Positions 8,475 through 18,504 of a stretch of DNA of 64,000 nucleotides are shown here, in pieces; position 1 is the first letter of the stretch; each line of letters opens with the position of its first letter. The notes beneath the pieces are model-generated. The model did not search any database and was not told the origin of the DNA. It saw nothing but the letters and a program-made list of their open reading frames with translations. Position numbers and translations under genes: made by a program. Source of the DNA: Dolichospermum sp. FACHB-1091 (GTDB taxonomy: Bacteria; Cyanobacteriota; Cyanobacteriia; Cyanobacteriales; Nostocaceae); NCBI RefSeq assembly GCF_014697585.1, contig NZ_JACJSB010000003.1:1-64000 (forward strand), in the 5' to 3' direction.

Positions 8475-10856
8475 CTAATACGGCCAAGTCCAATCGCGGA
8501 TTTCTGGCATATCTTCGCCGTGTTTCCTGATATAATGTTTATGTTCTATTAGCTTATCTTGTAATTTTTGCTTTACATAAGCTGCTTGAGAACCTAATTT
8601 TGGTAAACGGTCTATAATATCTATAACCAAGTGGAATCTATCTAAATCATTCATCACCACCATATCAAAAGGTGTGCTTGTTGTTCCCTCTTCTTTATAA
8701 CCACGCACATGAATATTCTGATGATTTGTATGCCGATAGGTGAGACGATGAATTAACCAAGGATAACCATGGAATGCAAAGATAACTGGTTTGTCAGTTG
8801 TGAAAATTGTATCAAAGTCTTTATTACTTAAACCGTGAGGATGTTCACTTTGTGGCTGTAGAGTCATTAAATCAACAACATTGACAACCCGCACTTTTAA
8901 ATCTGGGAAATTTTGTCTTAAAATATCTACTGCTGCTAAGGTTTCCAAGGTGGGAATATCCCCAGCACAAGCCATAACTACATCTGGTTCACCATCTTGA
9001 TCATTACTCGCCCATTCCCAAATTCCTAAACCTTTAGTAGTGTGTTTAATAGCTGAATCTATATCTAAATATTGTAATGCGGGTTGTTTACCTGCTACAA
9101 TCACATTGACATAATTACGACTTTTTAAACAATGGTCGGTTACTGATAATAAGGTGTTAGCATCTGGGGGAAGATAAACGCGAATGATTTCTGATTTTTT
9201 GTTAACTACATGATCAATAAAACCAGGATCTTGGTGAGAAAAACCATTATGATCTTGTCGCCAAACATGAGAAGTGAGAAGATAATTTAAAGAAGCAATT
9301 GGTCTTCTCCAGGTAATATGACGAGTTGTTTTCAACCATTTAGCGTGTTGGTTGAACATCGAATCAACGATGTGAATAAAAGCTTCGTAACAGGAGAAGA
9401 AACCATGACGACCTGTTAATAAATATCCTTCTAACCATCCTTGACAATTGGTTTCGCTGAGGATTTCCATAACTCGACCGTCGGGAGATAAATGGTCATC
9501 TTCGGGGATAGTTTCCGCATTCCAAGTGCGGTTTGTCACTTCAAATAAAGGATCTAAACGATTCGATGCGGTTTCGTCAGGACCAAAAACGCGAAAATTG
9601 CGGCTATCTCCATTTAATTTCATTACGTCGCGCAGAAACTTACCCGTAACTTTAGTAGCTTCAGCGTTAATTGTTCCTGGTTTGGCTACTTCTACAGCAT
9701 AGGTGCTAAAATCAGGCATTTTCAAATCACGCAGCAAAATTCCGCCGTTAGCGTGGGGGTTGTCTCCCATGCGACGCTGACCTTTGGGTGCTAGTTCTGC
9801 GAGTTCGGGAATGAGTTGACCGTTGGTGTCGAAAAGTTCTTCAGGTTTGTAACTTTTTAGCCAATCTTCTAATAGTCGCAGATGTTCCGGTTTACCAGCT
9901 ATATCACTAAAAGGCACTTGGTGCGATCGCCAATAATCTTCTGTTTTCTTCCCGTCTACCTCCTTGGGACCTGTCCAACCTTTAGGAGTGCGTAAAACAA
10001 TCATCGGCCATTGCGGTCTTTTTTGAAACCCATGTACCCGCGCTTCTCGTTGAATACCCTGGATCTCAGGAATAATTGTATCTAATACTGCTGCCATTTG
10101 TTGGTGAACTTCCGCAGGATCTGCACCTTCGACAAAGTATGGTTTATAACCATAGCCGATAAATAAGCTTTCTAGCTCTGCATGGGGTATCCGTGCTAAT
10201 ACTGTCGGGTTGGCAATTTTATAACCATTTAAGTGCAAAATTGGTAAAACCGCACCATCAGTAACAGGGTTAATAAATTTGTTAGAATGCCAACTAGTGG
10301 CTAAGGGTCCGGTTTCCGCTTCTCCGTCACCCACAACCGCCGCAACTATCAAATCAGGGTTATCAAATACCGCCCCATAAGCATGAACTAAAGCATATCC
10401 TAATTCTCCCCCTTCATGGATAGAACCGGGGGTTTCTGGAGCGACGTGACTGGGAATACCTCCAGGAAAGGAAAATTGCTTAAATAGTTTTTGCATTCCT
10501 CCCTCGTCTTGGGAGATATTGGGATAATATTCGCTATATGTCCCTTCCAAGTATGTATTAGCGACAATTCCCGGTCCACCATGTCCGGGTCCAGCTATGT
10601 AAATTGCATTGATATCGTATTTGTTTATAACTCGGTTTAAGTGGGCATAAATCAAATTTAGCCCTGGGGTAGTTCCCCAATGTCCTAATAGTCGGGGCTT
10701 AACGTGTTCTTGTTTAAGTGGTTCTCTCAGTAATGGATTATCTAGCAGGTATATTTGTCCTACCGAAAGATAGTTGGCAGCACGCCAGTAAGCATTAATT
10801 CTCTTTAATTCTGTATCTGTTAATGGCTTGGATGGGTTTTTGATTGCTAAATTCAT
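8475..10856 (-). CDS. Xylulose-5-phosphate/fructose-6-phosphate phosphoketolase
   Basis: 793 residues, the normal size of phosphoketolases. The thiamine diphosphate motif [11 protein letters not shown] is present, as are the family segments GPGHGGPG, the N-terminal [13 protein letters not shown] and the C-terminal [13 protein letters not shown]. The enzyme splits xylulose 5-phosphate (or fructose 6-phosphate) with phosphate to acetyl phosphate and an aldose phosphate, giving a carbon-saving route to acetyl-CoA. The upstream in-frame ATG (10868) is less likely: the ATG at 10856 has GGAG six bases before it. A MITE-like repeat (10927-11048) lies just upstream, between this gene and the divergent Psb35-like gene, so the promoter may lie within or beyond it. 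Confidence 0.93.
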   Translation of the reverse strand: MNLAIKNPSKPLTDTELKRINAYWRAANYLSVGQIYLLDNPLLREPLKQEHVKPRLLGHWGTTPGLNLIYAHLNRVINKYDINAIYIAGPGHGGPGIVANTYLEGTYSEYYPNISQDEGGMQKLFKQFSFPGGIPSHVAPETPGSIHEGGELGYALVHAYGAVFDNPDLIVAAVVGDGEAETGPLATSWHSNKFINPVTDGAVLPILHLNGYKIANPTVLARIPHAELESLFIGYGYKPYFVEGADPAEVHQQMAAVLDTIIPEIQGIQREARVHGFQKRPQWPMIVLRTPKGWTGPKEVDGKKTEDYWRSHQVPFSDIAGKPEHLRLLEDWLKSYKPEELFDTNGQLIPELAELAPKGQRRMGDNPHANGGILLRDLKMPDFSTYAVEVAKPGTINAEATKVTGKFLRDVMKLNGDSRNFRVFGPDETASNRLDPLFEVTNRTWNAETIPEDDHLSPDGRVMEILSETNCQGWLEGYLLTGRHGFFSCYEAFIHIVDSMFNQHAKWLKTTRHITWRRPIASLNYLLTSHVWRQDHNGFSHQDPGFIDHVVNKKSEIIRVYLPPDANTLLSVTDHCLKSRNYVNVIVAGKQPALQYLDIDSAIKHTTKGLGIWEWASNDQDGEPDVVMACAGDIPTLETLAAVDILRQNFPDLKVRVVNVVDLMTLQPQSEHPHGLSNKDFDTIFTTDKPVIFAFHGYPWLIHRLTYRHTNHQNIHVRGYKEEGTTSTPFDMVVMNDLDRFHLVIDIIDRLPKLGSQAAYVKQKLQDKLIEHKHYIRKHGEDMPEIRDWTWPY

Positions 10857-10926
10857 AATCAACTCCAAAAAGGCATTTGCACCAAACGGGGTTATTGTAA
10901 CATCGTTGCTGATCTAATTCCCGATA

Positions 10927-11048
10927 CTATTGTGAATGGAAAAAAACCGAAATATGTAAATATGTAACGAAAAGTAAAGTTGCCCAAAACCTCTTTTCTA
11001 TCCCCTGTTCCCTCGCCATAACGACAATTTTTAACGCCAACCTATTTA
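10927..11048 (+). repeat. Dispersed MITE-like repeat, copy 1
   Basis: This copy shares with 18505-18636 and 49439-49550 the core AACGAAAAGTAAAGTTGCCC, a CCTCTT segment, and the right end ATAACGACAATTTTTAACGC followed by CAACCTA. Its ends are the most degenerate of the three (left GTGAATGG, right CAACCTATTTA). It also carries a small internal duplication of ATATGTAA. It lies between two divergent genes. Confidence 0.75.
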
Positions 11049-11235
11049 TAAATTCAAGAACTTAAATAGGGCTTCCTAATTTTATATCAGTGTGTTTTGT
11101 TACGAAATAATTACAGTAGTGATTCCCTCACCTCTTTGCCGGGTATACACACCAAAAAACAATTTGCAAGCTTTCTTAATAATCTGTTATATTTATTCAC
11201 ATAAGGTTACAAAAAGTAAAAACCGAGGTTCTCAA

Positions 11236-11463
11236 ATGACTATTTTAATCTCTCTATTGGTTGTTGGTTGGGTAGCAGCTTCTGTTATTGGTTCTTTAGC
11301 ATACTTCATGGGTGAACAAAGCAAGCCCATTCACGAACGTAATTGGGCTTCTGATAAGTTTGAAGCTTTAGCTAAATCTATTACTGGCTTAGATACAGAC
11401 TATAGCCAACGCACTCCAGCCTATGCCATAGATGCTTACAACAGCCGTAATTTACCTCAATAG
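11236..11463 (+). CDS. Small membrane protein, probably Psb35-like photosystem II associated protein
   Basis: 75 residues from the ATG at 11236, preceded by GAGG at a suitable distance; longer upstream frames are AT-rich leader. One N-terminal membrane segment (residues 3-23, ILISLLVVGWVAASVIGSLA) is followed by AYFMGEQSKPIHERNW and a soluble tail ending in YNSRNLPQ. This pattern resembles small cyanobacterial photosystem II associated proteins annotated as Psb35-related, which bind near CP47 and high-light-inducible proteins. I recognise the type from the membrane segment plus the GEQ-KP-HERNW block, not from a search, so the name is tentative. A strong terminator follows at 11502. Confidence 0.55.
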   Translation: MTILISLLVVGWVAASVIGSLAYFMGEQSKPIHERNWASDKFEALAKSITGLDTDYSQRTPAYAIDAYNSRNLPQ

Positions 11464-11501
11464 TATTTAATGGCAGCTTGACAAGATGTGTATAAAAATA
11501 A

Positions 11502-11533
11502 CCCCCAGGATTATAACTGGGGGTTTTGCTTTT
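11502..11533 (+). terminator. Rho-independent terminator after the Psb35-like gene
   Basis: CCCCCAG (11502-11508) pairs perfectly with CTGGGGG (11517-11523) around an 8-base loop and is followed by TTTTGCTTTT. It ends transcription of the small gene ahead of the convergent GH57 gene. Confidence 0.9.
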
Positions 11534-11581
11534 CTAGGCATAGACCTGACATGAAGAAAAAGTCGAGGATCTACGACTCCA

Positions 11582-13174
11582 TTAAAATACAGGACGATAA
11601 ACGCGATAGTTAATATTGGGGAAAATATTATCTATGGACTCGACTTTTTCTAGCCAACCACTATCAACTTTACCCACTTTCACATCTGCATACAATTTAT
11701 TAAAACGCATTAAATGTGATCTAGTTCTTCTCACCGCATAGGGAACCATTGTTCCGGTCCGCATGATAAAAGCCCAGTCGGAAGATTGTGCTAATAACAA
11801 TTCTCGCGCAGCTTGGTTAAGCGCCTTTAATTGTAACTCATCTTCTGCTTCCATTTGGGAAATTTCAATCATCCTTTCCGCAGCTTTATGTAAATGCGGG
11901 TAAACCCAAGCATTAGTATCATTCAACCAATATTCATGAAATCCCTTAAAGCCCCAACTCGACTGGGAAGGACGACATACTTGCTGCTGAGGATTAGCAC
12001 GTAAGTAATCAGACAAATGGGTCATTTGATAAGTTTTTTGATCATACCACGACTTACGGAACAGATAATCAATAAACCAAGGACCCTCATACCACCAGTG
12101 ACCAAATAACTCCGCGTCATAGGGAGAAACGATAATTGGTGGCCGACCCATCATACCGTGTAAACTCTTAGCTTGCTGCTCACGATTATACATGAAATTA
12201 GCGGCGTGTTCTGCGGCCTTTTCCTTTGCCCAGTAAGGATCATAGAGGGCTTTATCCGCAAGACCCAAGCCTCGACCAGTGATTTTATGATACTTAATAC
12301 CTGTATTTTTCCGCTGTCCATTGGGCATAATATAGGGCTTAATATATTCATATTCAGCTTCCCAACCCAAATCTTTATAAAATTCCCGGTATTCTGCTGC
12401 ACCAGGATAACCCACCTCAGAAGACCATACTTGCTGAGAAGACTCATGATCTCGACCAAAAGCTGCTACACCAGTCTCTGTAAAAATTGGGGCATAACTA
12501 CCAAAACGTGGGCGGGGACGAGCGTATAAAATACCATGTCCATCTGTGAGGAAATAACGTAAACCAGCATCAGCCAGCATTCGTTCTACACCCTCATAAT
12601 AAGCACATTCTGGCAACCAAATCCCTTTGGGGGCTTGGCCGAAGGTTTCCGCGTAATGTTCACAAGCTACCTGAATTTGCGCCCATACAGCCTGGGGGTA
12701 CATTTTCATTAGTGGTAAGTAGCCATGGGTAGCACCACAGGTAATAATGTCTAAGTTATTACTATCTTGGAACTGTTTAAATGCTGTAACTAAATCACCT
12801 TGATAACGTTCCCATAACTCCCGCGCTTCATTAAACTCAGTTGCATAATGTTCCGCTAAATAACGAACATGACCATTATGGATATTGCGTTCGGCTTCTA
12901 ATTCTACAAGCTCTTCTAGTTGGGCTAGATGAGCATCATAGCGTTCTTGCAATAGAGGATCACGAAGCATGGACACTAAGGGAGGTGTCATGCTCATGGT
13001 GAGTTTAAAATCAACACCATCTCGCTTTAAGCCTTCAAATACTTTTAATAAGGGAATGTAAGTTTCTGTAATCGCTTCATAAAGCCATTCCTCTTCTAGC
13101 ACGTAGTCACTTCCCGGATGACGAACGAAGGGTAGATGTGCATGAAGTACAAGCGCGACGTAGCCTATAGCCAT
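11582..13174 (-). CDS. Glycoside hydrolase family 57 / 1,4-alpha-glucan branching enzyme-like protein
   Basis: 530 residues, typical for GH57 enzymes with the DUF1957 C-terminal region. The start MAIGYVALVLHAHLPFVRHPG carries the HAHLPFVRHP motif that opens the GH57 barrel. WLPECAYYEGVE holds the likely nucleophile Glu, and SPYDAELFGHWWYEGP holds the likely acid Asp. Enzymes of this group form alpha-1,6 branches in glycogen-like glucans. The reading frame is complete and ends 50 bases from the convergent terminator of the Psb35-like gene. The role in glycogen metabolism is inferred from family; hydrolytic rather than branching activity cannot be excluded. Confidence 0.85.
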   Translation of the reverse strand: MAIGYVALVLHAHLPFVRHPGSDYVLEEEWLYEAITETYIPLLKVFEGLKRDGVDFKLTMSMTPPLVSMLRDPLLQERYDAHLAQLEELVELEAERNIHNGHVRYLAEHYATEFNEARELWERYQGDLVTAFKQFQDSNNLDIITCGATHGYLPLMKMYPQAVWAQIQVACEHYAETFGQAPKGIWLPECAYYEGVERMLADAGLRYFLTDGHGILYARPRPRFGSYAPIFTETGVAAFGRDHESSQQVWSSEVGYPGAAEYREFYKDLGWEAEYEYIKPYIMPNGQRKNTGIKYHKITGRGLGLADKALYDPYWAKEKAAEHAANFMYNREQQAKSLHGMMGRPPIIVSPYDAELFGHWWYEGPWFIDYLFRKSWYDQKTYQMTHLSDYLRANPQQQVCRPSQSSWGFKGFHEYWLNDTNAWVYPHLHKAAERMIEISQMEAEDELQLKALNQAARELLLAQSSDWAFIMRTGTMVPYAVRRTRSHLMRFNKLYADVKVGKVDSGWLEKVESIDNIFPNINYRVYRPVF

Positions 13175-13419
13175 AATATTTTTCTGTGTGGTACTTGGAG
13201 GTTACAGACAAAAAGTCTGTGTGGGGAAATTAAGAATATTTTAAGACTATATAGGTCATTGGTCATGAATGCTAAGTTAATAGTTATTAGAAAAATATTT
13301 TGGCCTAGCACCGCTGCGCGGAAGTTAAACGGGCGGTTATAAACCGCGTCTACACAGGCAAAACCTCAAATCCTTAAATCAAGGTAAAATATCGAATAAA
13401 CGTGCTAACTACCAAGATT

Positions 13420-15204
13420 ATGAGCCTGTGCATCAATTCTAACTGCCCAAAGCCACAAAATCCAGATGATACCATCTTTTGTCAAGCCTGTAGCTCGGAA
13501 GTTTTGCTACAACAACGTTATCGGGTACAATGTCAGTTAGGACGGGGTGGCTTTGGTGTGACTTATGAGATTAACGAAGTCAGAACCAATCAGGCTAAAG
13601 TTCTCAAAGTCTTGATTAATAACGACCCTAAAGCTGTAGAATTATTTAAACAAGAAGCTGATGTTTTAAGTCAACTCCATCATTCCGGTATTCCTCATGT
13701 AGAATTAGACGCTTATTTTGAATATTATCCCTACAATAGCCAAAATCCAATTCATTGTTTGGTAATGGAAAAAGTTGTGGGAGAAGATTTAGAAAAATAT
13801 ATGCAAAAACGTGGTTTGCGTCCTATTAACCAAACTACAGCTATAGAATGGCTAAAAGATCTAATCATTATTTTAGAACAGGTACATAATAAAGACTTCT
13901 TTCATCGAGATATTAAACCATCTAATATTATGTTGCGGTCTGAAAAAGCCGAATTGGTATTAATTGATTTTGGGACTGTGAGGAAGGTAACATCTACAGT
14001 ATTTAAACAACAAGGTGGTGTCACAGGAATAATTTCCGCAGGTTACACACCGTCGGAACAAATTAATCATAATGCTGTACCTCAATCTGATTTTTTTGCT
14101 TTAGGACGGACATTTGTTTATTTACTCACGGGTAAAGAACCACTTGACCCAATCATGTATGATTCCTATAATGAAAGATTAAATTGGCGGAATCATGCAC
14201 CACAAATATCATCTATGTTGGCAGATTTATTAGATGATATGATGCAGCGTTTATATAAAGATCGTCCTCAAAATACTCAGGTGATTTTGCAAAGAATAGC
14301 AGCAATAGAAAAAGCTTTAAAACCCCAACGACCAAAACCCCAAGCACCAATACCTTCCAATAACCTTAAAACCTTTAGTTTTGAAGTTGTCACCACAGAC
14401 GCACGGGGAAATATCACCAACCGACGCAACGCAAGCGCGAAATACTTTACAGAAGACTTAGGAAATGGTGTGACGTTGGACATGGTGGAAATACCAGGGG
14501 GAACATTTATCATGGGTTCACCGACAAGCGAAGAAAATAGATCCTCAAGTGAAAGTCCCCAACACCAAGTTACAGTTCCCAGTTTCTACATGGGAAAATA
14601 TGAATTGACACAGGCACAATATCAAGCTATCATGCGAAGAAACCCTTTCAACTTCATGGGAAGAAACCCTTCCAACTTCAAAGGCGATAACCGCCCTGTT
14701 GAAGGAGTTAGTTGGAATAATGCGGTTGAGTTCTGTAAAAAGTTAAGTCAAAAAACAGGAAAAAACTACAGATTACCCAGCGAGGCTGAATGGGAGTATG
14801 CTTGTCGTGCCGGAACTACTACACCATTTTATTTTGGTGAAAGTATTACTCCAGATTTGGTAAATTATGATGGTAATCATACCTATGCTTCTGCACCAAA
14901 AGGAAAATATCGTCGGCAGACCACAGATGTAGGAACTTTTCCCCCTAACTCTTTTGGTTTGTACGATATGCACGGTAATGTGTGGGAATGGTGTCAAGAT
15001 GACTATAAAAATGATTATATAAACGCGCCTACAGATGGCAGTGCTTTGACAAGTCCAAGCCGGAGCGCAAAGCTGCTGCGCGGTGGTTCGTGGTACGACA
15101 CTCCTGCTTATTGCCGTTCTGCTTATCGCAGCTACTACAACCTCGGCCTCAGCAGCCTCGATGTTGGTTTTCGGGTTGTATGTAGTGGTGCGGCGAGGAC
15201 TTAG
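13420..15204 (+). CDS. Serine/threonine protein kinase fused to a formylglycine-generating-enzyme-like domain
   Basis: 594 residues from the ATG at 13420 (MSLCINSNCPKPQ). It opens with a four-cysteine zinc ribbon (CINSNC and CQAC). The kinase follows: glycine loop GRGGFGVTYE at about 41-50, HRDIKPSNIM at about 162-171 and DFGTVRKV further on, so the catalytic residues are intact. From about 350 to 594 is a SUMF1/FGE-sulfatase domain (GGTFIMGSP, LPSEAEWEYACRAG, HGNVWEWCQDD, LLRGGSWYD, GFRVV). The paired active-site cysteines of true formylglycine enzymes are not both present: only the Cys in AYCRSAYR aligns. The FGE-like part is therefore probably a binding or sensor domain. An 8-codon near-duplication (RRNPFNFMG/RNPSNFKG) sits in the FGE domain. 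Confidence 0.87.
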   Translation: MSLCINSNCPKPQNPDDTIFCQACSSEVLLQQRYRVQCQLGRGGFGVTYEINEVRTNQAKVLKVLINNDPKAVELFKQEADVLSQLHHSGIPHVELDAYFEYYPYNSQNPIHCLVMEKVVGEDLEKYMQKRGLRPINQTTAIEWLKDLIIILEQVHNKDFFHRDIKPSNIMLRSEKAELVLIDFGTVRKVTSTVFKQQGGVTGIISAGYTPSEQINHNAVPQSDFFALGRTFVYLLTGKEPLDPIMYDSYNERLNWRNHAPQISSMLADLLDDMMQRLYKDRPQNTQVILQRIAAIEKALKPQRPKPQAPIPSNNLKTFSFEVVTTDARGNITNRRNASAKYFTEDLGNGVTLDMVEIPGGTFIMGSPTSEENRSSSESPQHQVTVPSFYMGKYELTQAQYQAIMRRNPFNFMGRNPSNFKGDNRPVEGVSWNNAVEFCKKLSQKTGKNYRLPSEAEWEYACRAGTTTPFYFGESITPDLVNYDGNHTYASAPKGKYRRQTTDVGTFPPNSFGLYDMHGNVWEWCQDDYKNDYINAPTDGSALTSPSRSAKLLRGGSWYDTPAYCRSAYRSYYNLGLSSLDVGFRVVCSGAART

Positions 15205-15346
15205 TAGCCCTTTACACTCTTGCTCTTTTGCCCTCTTCTCTTTTTTTCTTTTCCCTTCTTAACCCACCGCCGTTAGGCGGAAAATATTTTTCTACAAAAA
15301 TCTGGTTTTGGTGTCTTGATTCACTATAGCACAGATTTTTCATTTT

Positions 15347-15390
15347 GTCTGAATCAGGATTTCCAGGATTTAAGGATTTACAGGATAGTT
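15347..15390 (-). repeat. Dispersed ATCCTGTAAATCCT-type repeat
   Basis: The minus strand reads CTATCCTGTAAATCCTTAAA then TCCTGGAAATCCTGATT. The same words, AATCCTGTAAATCCTTTAAT and CCTGG, occur on the plus strand at about 370-396. Confidence 0.6.
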
Positions 15391-15447
15391 AGTAAATTCG
15401 GTTCATTCAAGCAATACCTTGTCCAAATTAGAAAAAGCCTTGATTTG

Positions 15448-15512
15448 TAGGTTGGGTTGAAGCATGAAACCCAACGCTTATGTTGGGTTGTGCTGTCGCT
15501 TAACCCAACAAA
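15448..15512 (+). repeat. GTTGGGTT hairpin repeat
   Basis: TGTAGGTTGGGTTGAAGCAT continues to AAACCCAACGCTTATGTTGG and a second AACCCAACA, giving nested inverted repeats of AACCCAAC and GTTGGGTT. A related copy starts near 49074 (TGTAGGTTCGGTTGAACGAA, then GTGAAACCCAACA). Confidence 0.65.
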
Positions 15513-15551
15513 GCAAGAAATGGACTTTAGCCCTGAGAGTGTCAATTAGTA

Positions 15552-16619
15552 TTAATCCTCACTTTCTCGATATAATTCCTGTAAATCTTGTAATTGGGTT
15601 TTCCGGGAAACTCGACGATATTTTTTACTTTCTAGTTTTGGTTCGTACTGACTCTGACCTTTACCTTTAGATATTAATTTTAAACTAGATTCGGGGTCAG
15701 ATTGTTGATTAATCTGGTTTTGATGCGCGATCGCATCATCTAAAAATTCTAAATAATGCTGATATCTTTCCCATTCTCCACTAACAGCACAATCAGGCTC
15801 ATCTTTATGTATACAATTGCTAAAGCGGCAATGGGCAACAGCCAGACGTTTTCTAGCTTCTGGGAAATAGTGAATTAGTTCTTCAGGACTACAATCTAAA
15901 TCAGGTTGATTAAAACCGGGGGTATCTGCTAATAAACCACCTTTCGGCATTTCAAATAATTCTACATGACGGGTGGTATGACGACCACGAGCTAATTTAC
16001 CGGAAACTTCCCCTACCCGCAGGTTAGCGTCGGGAATCAAACTATTAATCAAGCTGGACTTTCCCACACCAGAAGGACCTGCAATCACAGTAATTTTATC
16101 CTGCAAATATGTGGCTATTTGATTGATATTAATGTGATTCTGAACGCTAATAAATAAAGGTTGATAGCCCCAAGCCAGGAGACGATCATTAATTTGTTGT
16201 TTTTCCAGGGAAGAAATTAGATCACACTTATTTAAACATAGTAGTACATCAACACCAGTAGACTCAGCTTTGATTAAAAATCTACTTAATTGTACAGGTT
16301 CTAAGGGAGGATCAGCAACTGCAAACACCAGCAGAATTTGATTGACATTAGCGATCGCTGGGCGATTTAATTGACTATGACGCGGTAAAACCTCAGCCAC
16401 AGCCCCTCGTCCCCCAACCCAATCTGGTTCTTCAACAATAACACGATCTCCCACCATTACCTGTTGACCAATTTTTTTCAGGCGTGTTCTCCGCGTACAG
16501 AGAAGAATCAAAGGATCAGATCCTATTACTGACTCATCCATTTGTACGCGGTAAAAATTCGCCTGTACAGCCAACACCGTACCGAATAACTTTCCAGTAG
16601 TAACAATTTCCCTTGTCAT
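15552..16619 (-). CDS. rsgA: Ribosome small-subunit-dependent GTPase A
   Basis: 355 residues with the circularly permuted GTPase order characteristic of RsgA/YjeQ: G4 (LCLNKCDL) comes before G1 (GPSGVGKSSLIN) and G3 (LADTPGF). An N-terminal OB-fold region precedes them. A zinc-binding C-terminal motif follows (CRFSNCIHKDEPDC, pattern C-x4-C-x-H-x5-C). RsgA assists late maturation of the 30S subunit. Its ATG overlaps the stop of the upstream tusA-like gene by four bases, so the two are translationally coupled. The extra C-terminal basic tail (about 50 residues, SKKYRRVSRKTQ and following) is a variable region. Confidence 0.92.
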   Translation of the reverse strand: MTREIVTTGKLFGTVLAVQANFYRVQMDESVIGSDPLILLCTRRTRLKKIGQQVMVGDRVIVEEPDWVGGRGAVAEVLPRHSQLNRPAIANVNQILLVFAVADPPLEPVQLSRFLIKAESTGVDVLLCLNKCDLISSLEKQQINDRLLAWGYQPLFISVQNHININQIATYLQDKITVIAGPSGVGKSSLINSLIPDANLRVGEVSGKLARGRHTTRHVELFEMPKGGLLADTPGFNQPDLDCSPEELIHYFPEARKRLAVAHCRFSNCIHKDEPDCAVSGEWERYQHYLEFLDDAIAHQNQINQQSDPESSLKLISKGKGQSQYEPKLESKKYRRVSRKTQLQDLQELYRESED

Positions 16620-16873
16620 TCCGTAACAACCGGACGACGAATAACCAGAGAAAAATAGCCTGAACAGTCGGTAATTTGTTCTACAAAATAACCAGCCATA
16701 GTCAGACTATCAGGAACTTGTTCTATAGGTTCACCAGCATCTAACCAGACCTCCAGTAAACCACCAGGGGGCATTTTTTCCAAATACAGTTTTGTCCGCA
16801 CAAAATTAATGGGACAAGGAGTACCACGTAAATCGAGTTGAGCGTCAGGGGTTAATATAGAAGACCCACTCAT
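16616..16873 (-). CDS. TusA-like sulfurtransferase family protein
   Basis: 85 residues. [20 protein letters not shown] carries the family CPxP-like core (Cys-Pro) after the DLRG strand, followed by [13 protein letters not shown]. This two-layer fold (TusA/YeeD/SirA type) carries persulfide sulfur on the cysteine in thiouridine or molybdenum-cofactor pathways. The gene overlaps dnaJ upstream and rsgA downstream by four bases each, so it is within the chaperone-to-rsgA transcription unit. Its sulfur acceptor is unknown; mnmA at 35353 is a conceivable consumer of TusA-carried sulfur, but that link is only a family-level inference. Confidence 0.8.
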   Translation of the reverse strand: MSGSSILTPDAQLDLRGTPCPINFVRTKLYLEKMPPGGLLEVWLDAGEPIEQVPDSLTMAGYFVEQITDCSGYFSLVIRRPVVTE

Positions 16874-17997
16874 GACTTAAACAAGCCTCCCAAGAATCCT
16901 TCTAAACCACCTTTACCTGTTCTATCCCCCTTAATTTTAGCCAGTTTTTCCAGGAGTTCCCGTTCATCTGGGAGGATCTTCGTGGGAATATCAATTAACA
17001 CCGTCAACATTTGATCACCACGACTCACAGGATTACCCAAACGGGGGACACCACGATTTTCTAATTTCATCACCGTATTTGGTTGAGTTCCTGGGGGAAT
17101 TACCAACTCCACTGGACCATCTACCGTACTTACCTCTAAACGACAACCTAAAATTGCTTGTAGGTAGCTAATTTTAATTTCCGAGATAATATTAATTCCA
17201 TCCCGATGAAATTCTTGATCTTCATTGACAAATAAGTAGACATATAAATCACCAGGTGGTCCACCCCGTTGACCCGCATCTCCTTCTTGGGAAATCCTTA
17301 AACGCGTGCCATTATCTACCCCAGCGGGAACATTGATTTTTAGTTTCTTTGTCACCTGATTCGCGCCTTTACCACCACAAGCATCACATTTATCCTCAAC
17401 TACTGTTCCTGTACCATCACAGGTGGGACAAGTTGATACTTGGGTAAAACTACCAAATGGAGTTCTTGTGACTCGTCTAACTTGACCTGAACCACTACAA
17501 GTTCCACAAGTGCGGGGACGAGTTCCTGGTTTAGCGCCCGAACCATTACAAACTTCACAGGTTTCTAAGTGGGAAATGCGGATTTCTTTTTCCCCGCCAA
17601 ATATCGCTTCCCGAAAATCTAATTTCAGGTCTAGGCGCAGATCATCACCTCTCACCGGTCCGCTACGCCGTCTTTGTTGAGTTTGTCCACCTGGAGCGCC
17701 ACCAAAGCCGCTGAAAATGCTTTCAAAAATATCAGCAAAACCACTGATGTCATCTGGAGAACCAGCACCAGCAGCCCCAGAAACACCAGCTTCACCAAAG
17801 CGGTCATAACGAGCGCGAACTTCTGGTTCTGACAGTACTTCATAGGCGCGGTTGATTTCCTTAAACCGCTCCTCAGCCCCAGATTCTTTGTTAACGTCTG
17901 GGTGATATTTTCGGGCTAGGCGGCGGTAAGCCTGTTTAATCTCTTCTTTGTCGGCGTCACGAGAGACACCCAGGGTTTCATAATAGTCTCGGGCCAT
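16870..17997 (-). CDS. dnaJ: Chaperone protein DnaJ
   Basis: 375 residues with the complete class I layout: J domain at 1-70 with the HPD motif (KYHPDVNK), a Gly-rich stretch at about 75-115 ([10 protein letters not shown]), four CxxCxGxG zinc repeats ([32 protein letters not shown]), and the substrate-binding C-terminal domain. DnaJ stimulates the DnaK ATPase and delivers unfolded clients. It lies downstream of grpE and dnaK on the same strand, but a 631-base spacer containing a MITE-like repeat separates it from dnaK, so it may have its own promoter. The following two genes overlap it in a chain. Confidence 0.96.
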   Translation of the reverse strand: MARDYYETLGVSRDADKEEIKQAYRRLARKYHPDVNKESGAEERFKEINRAYEVLSEPEVRARYDRFGEAGVSGAAGAGSPDDISGFADIFESIFSGFGGAPGGQTQQRRRSGPVRGDDLRLDLKLDFREAIFGGEKEIRISHLETCEVCNGSGAKPGTRPRTCGTCSGSGQVRRVTRTPFGSFTQVSTCPTCDGTGTVVEDKCDACGGKGANQVTKKLKINVPAGVDNGTRLRISQEGDAGQRGGPPGDLYVYLFVNEDQEFHRDGINIISEIKISYLQAILGCRLEVSTVDGPVELVIPPGTQPNTVMKLENRGVPRLGNPVSRGDQMLTVLIDIPTKILPDERELLEKLAKIKGDRTGKGGLEGFLGGLFKS

Positions 17998-18504
17998 ATA
18001 GCAGGGTTAAAAGTTATAAGGAAGCAAAAGTACCGATAGCGTAGCTTAAGCCGTGGATAGCAGCTAATAGGTTTAAGGTAACACTTTAATTTTTGTTAAT
18101 AATTAATCTTATTGGTATTTTTTGGCTAAAGTTTGCTCATAAGTACATAAATCTAGATTTTTAAAGCAACACGAAAGAAGGTAAACAAAGATGGTTATAA
18201 GCACTTCCTATTTTTTTGATTAGGTTTGGTTTTGGTTTTTGACCTATTTTGTCTATCAGACAATGTCAGCCAAATTTCCATTTTTGATCAAATTATAGCA
18301 CTCAATTAATGATTAATTATTAACTATTGCTGCTAATTTTGATTAACCTTTTATCATTGTGCTACTCAGGTGTGGAAAAACCCACCCACGGATCATGGGA
18401 ACTAGCCGTACCATGAGATGTGGAAAACCCAACCTATACTTTTATTTACATTTGTGCTATGTGTGTTCCCAATGGAGTTGAATTACTGACACTATTCACC
18501 TTTA
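17998..18504. other. Spacer between dnaK and dnaJ, left part
   Basis: AT-rich, without a supported gene. Two similar GTGGAAAA-CCCA-CC words (about 18371-18391 and 18419-18434) and a CATGG/CCATG dyad lie in the middle. The MITE-like repeat copy 2 follows directly. Confidence 0.4.

Larger units (their letters stand above)
15205..15551. other. Intergenic region between convergent genes, with two dispersed repeats
   Basis: The region has no gene. It holds two dispersed cyanobacterial repeats, listed separately, and a CCGCCGTTAGGCGG hairpin at about 15267-15280 that could help terminate the kinase transcript. Confidence 0.5.
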
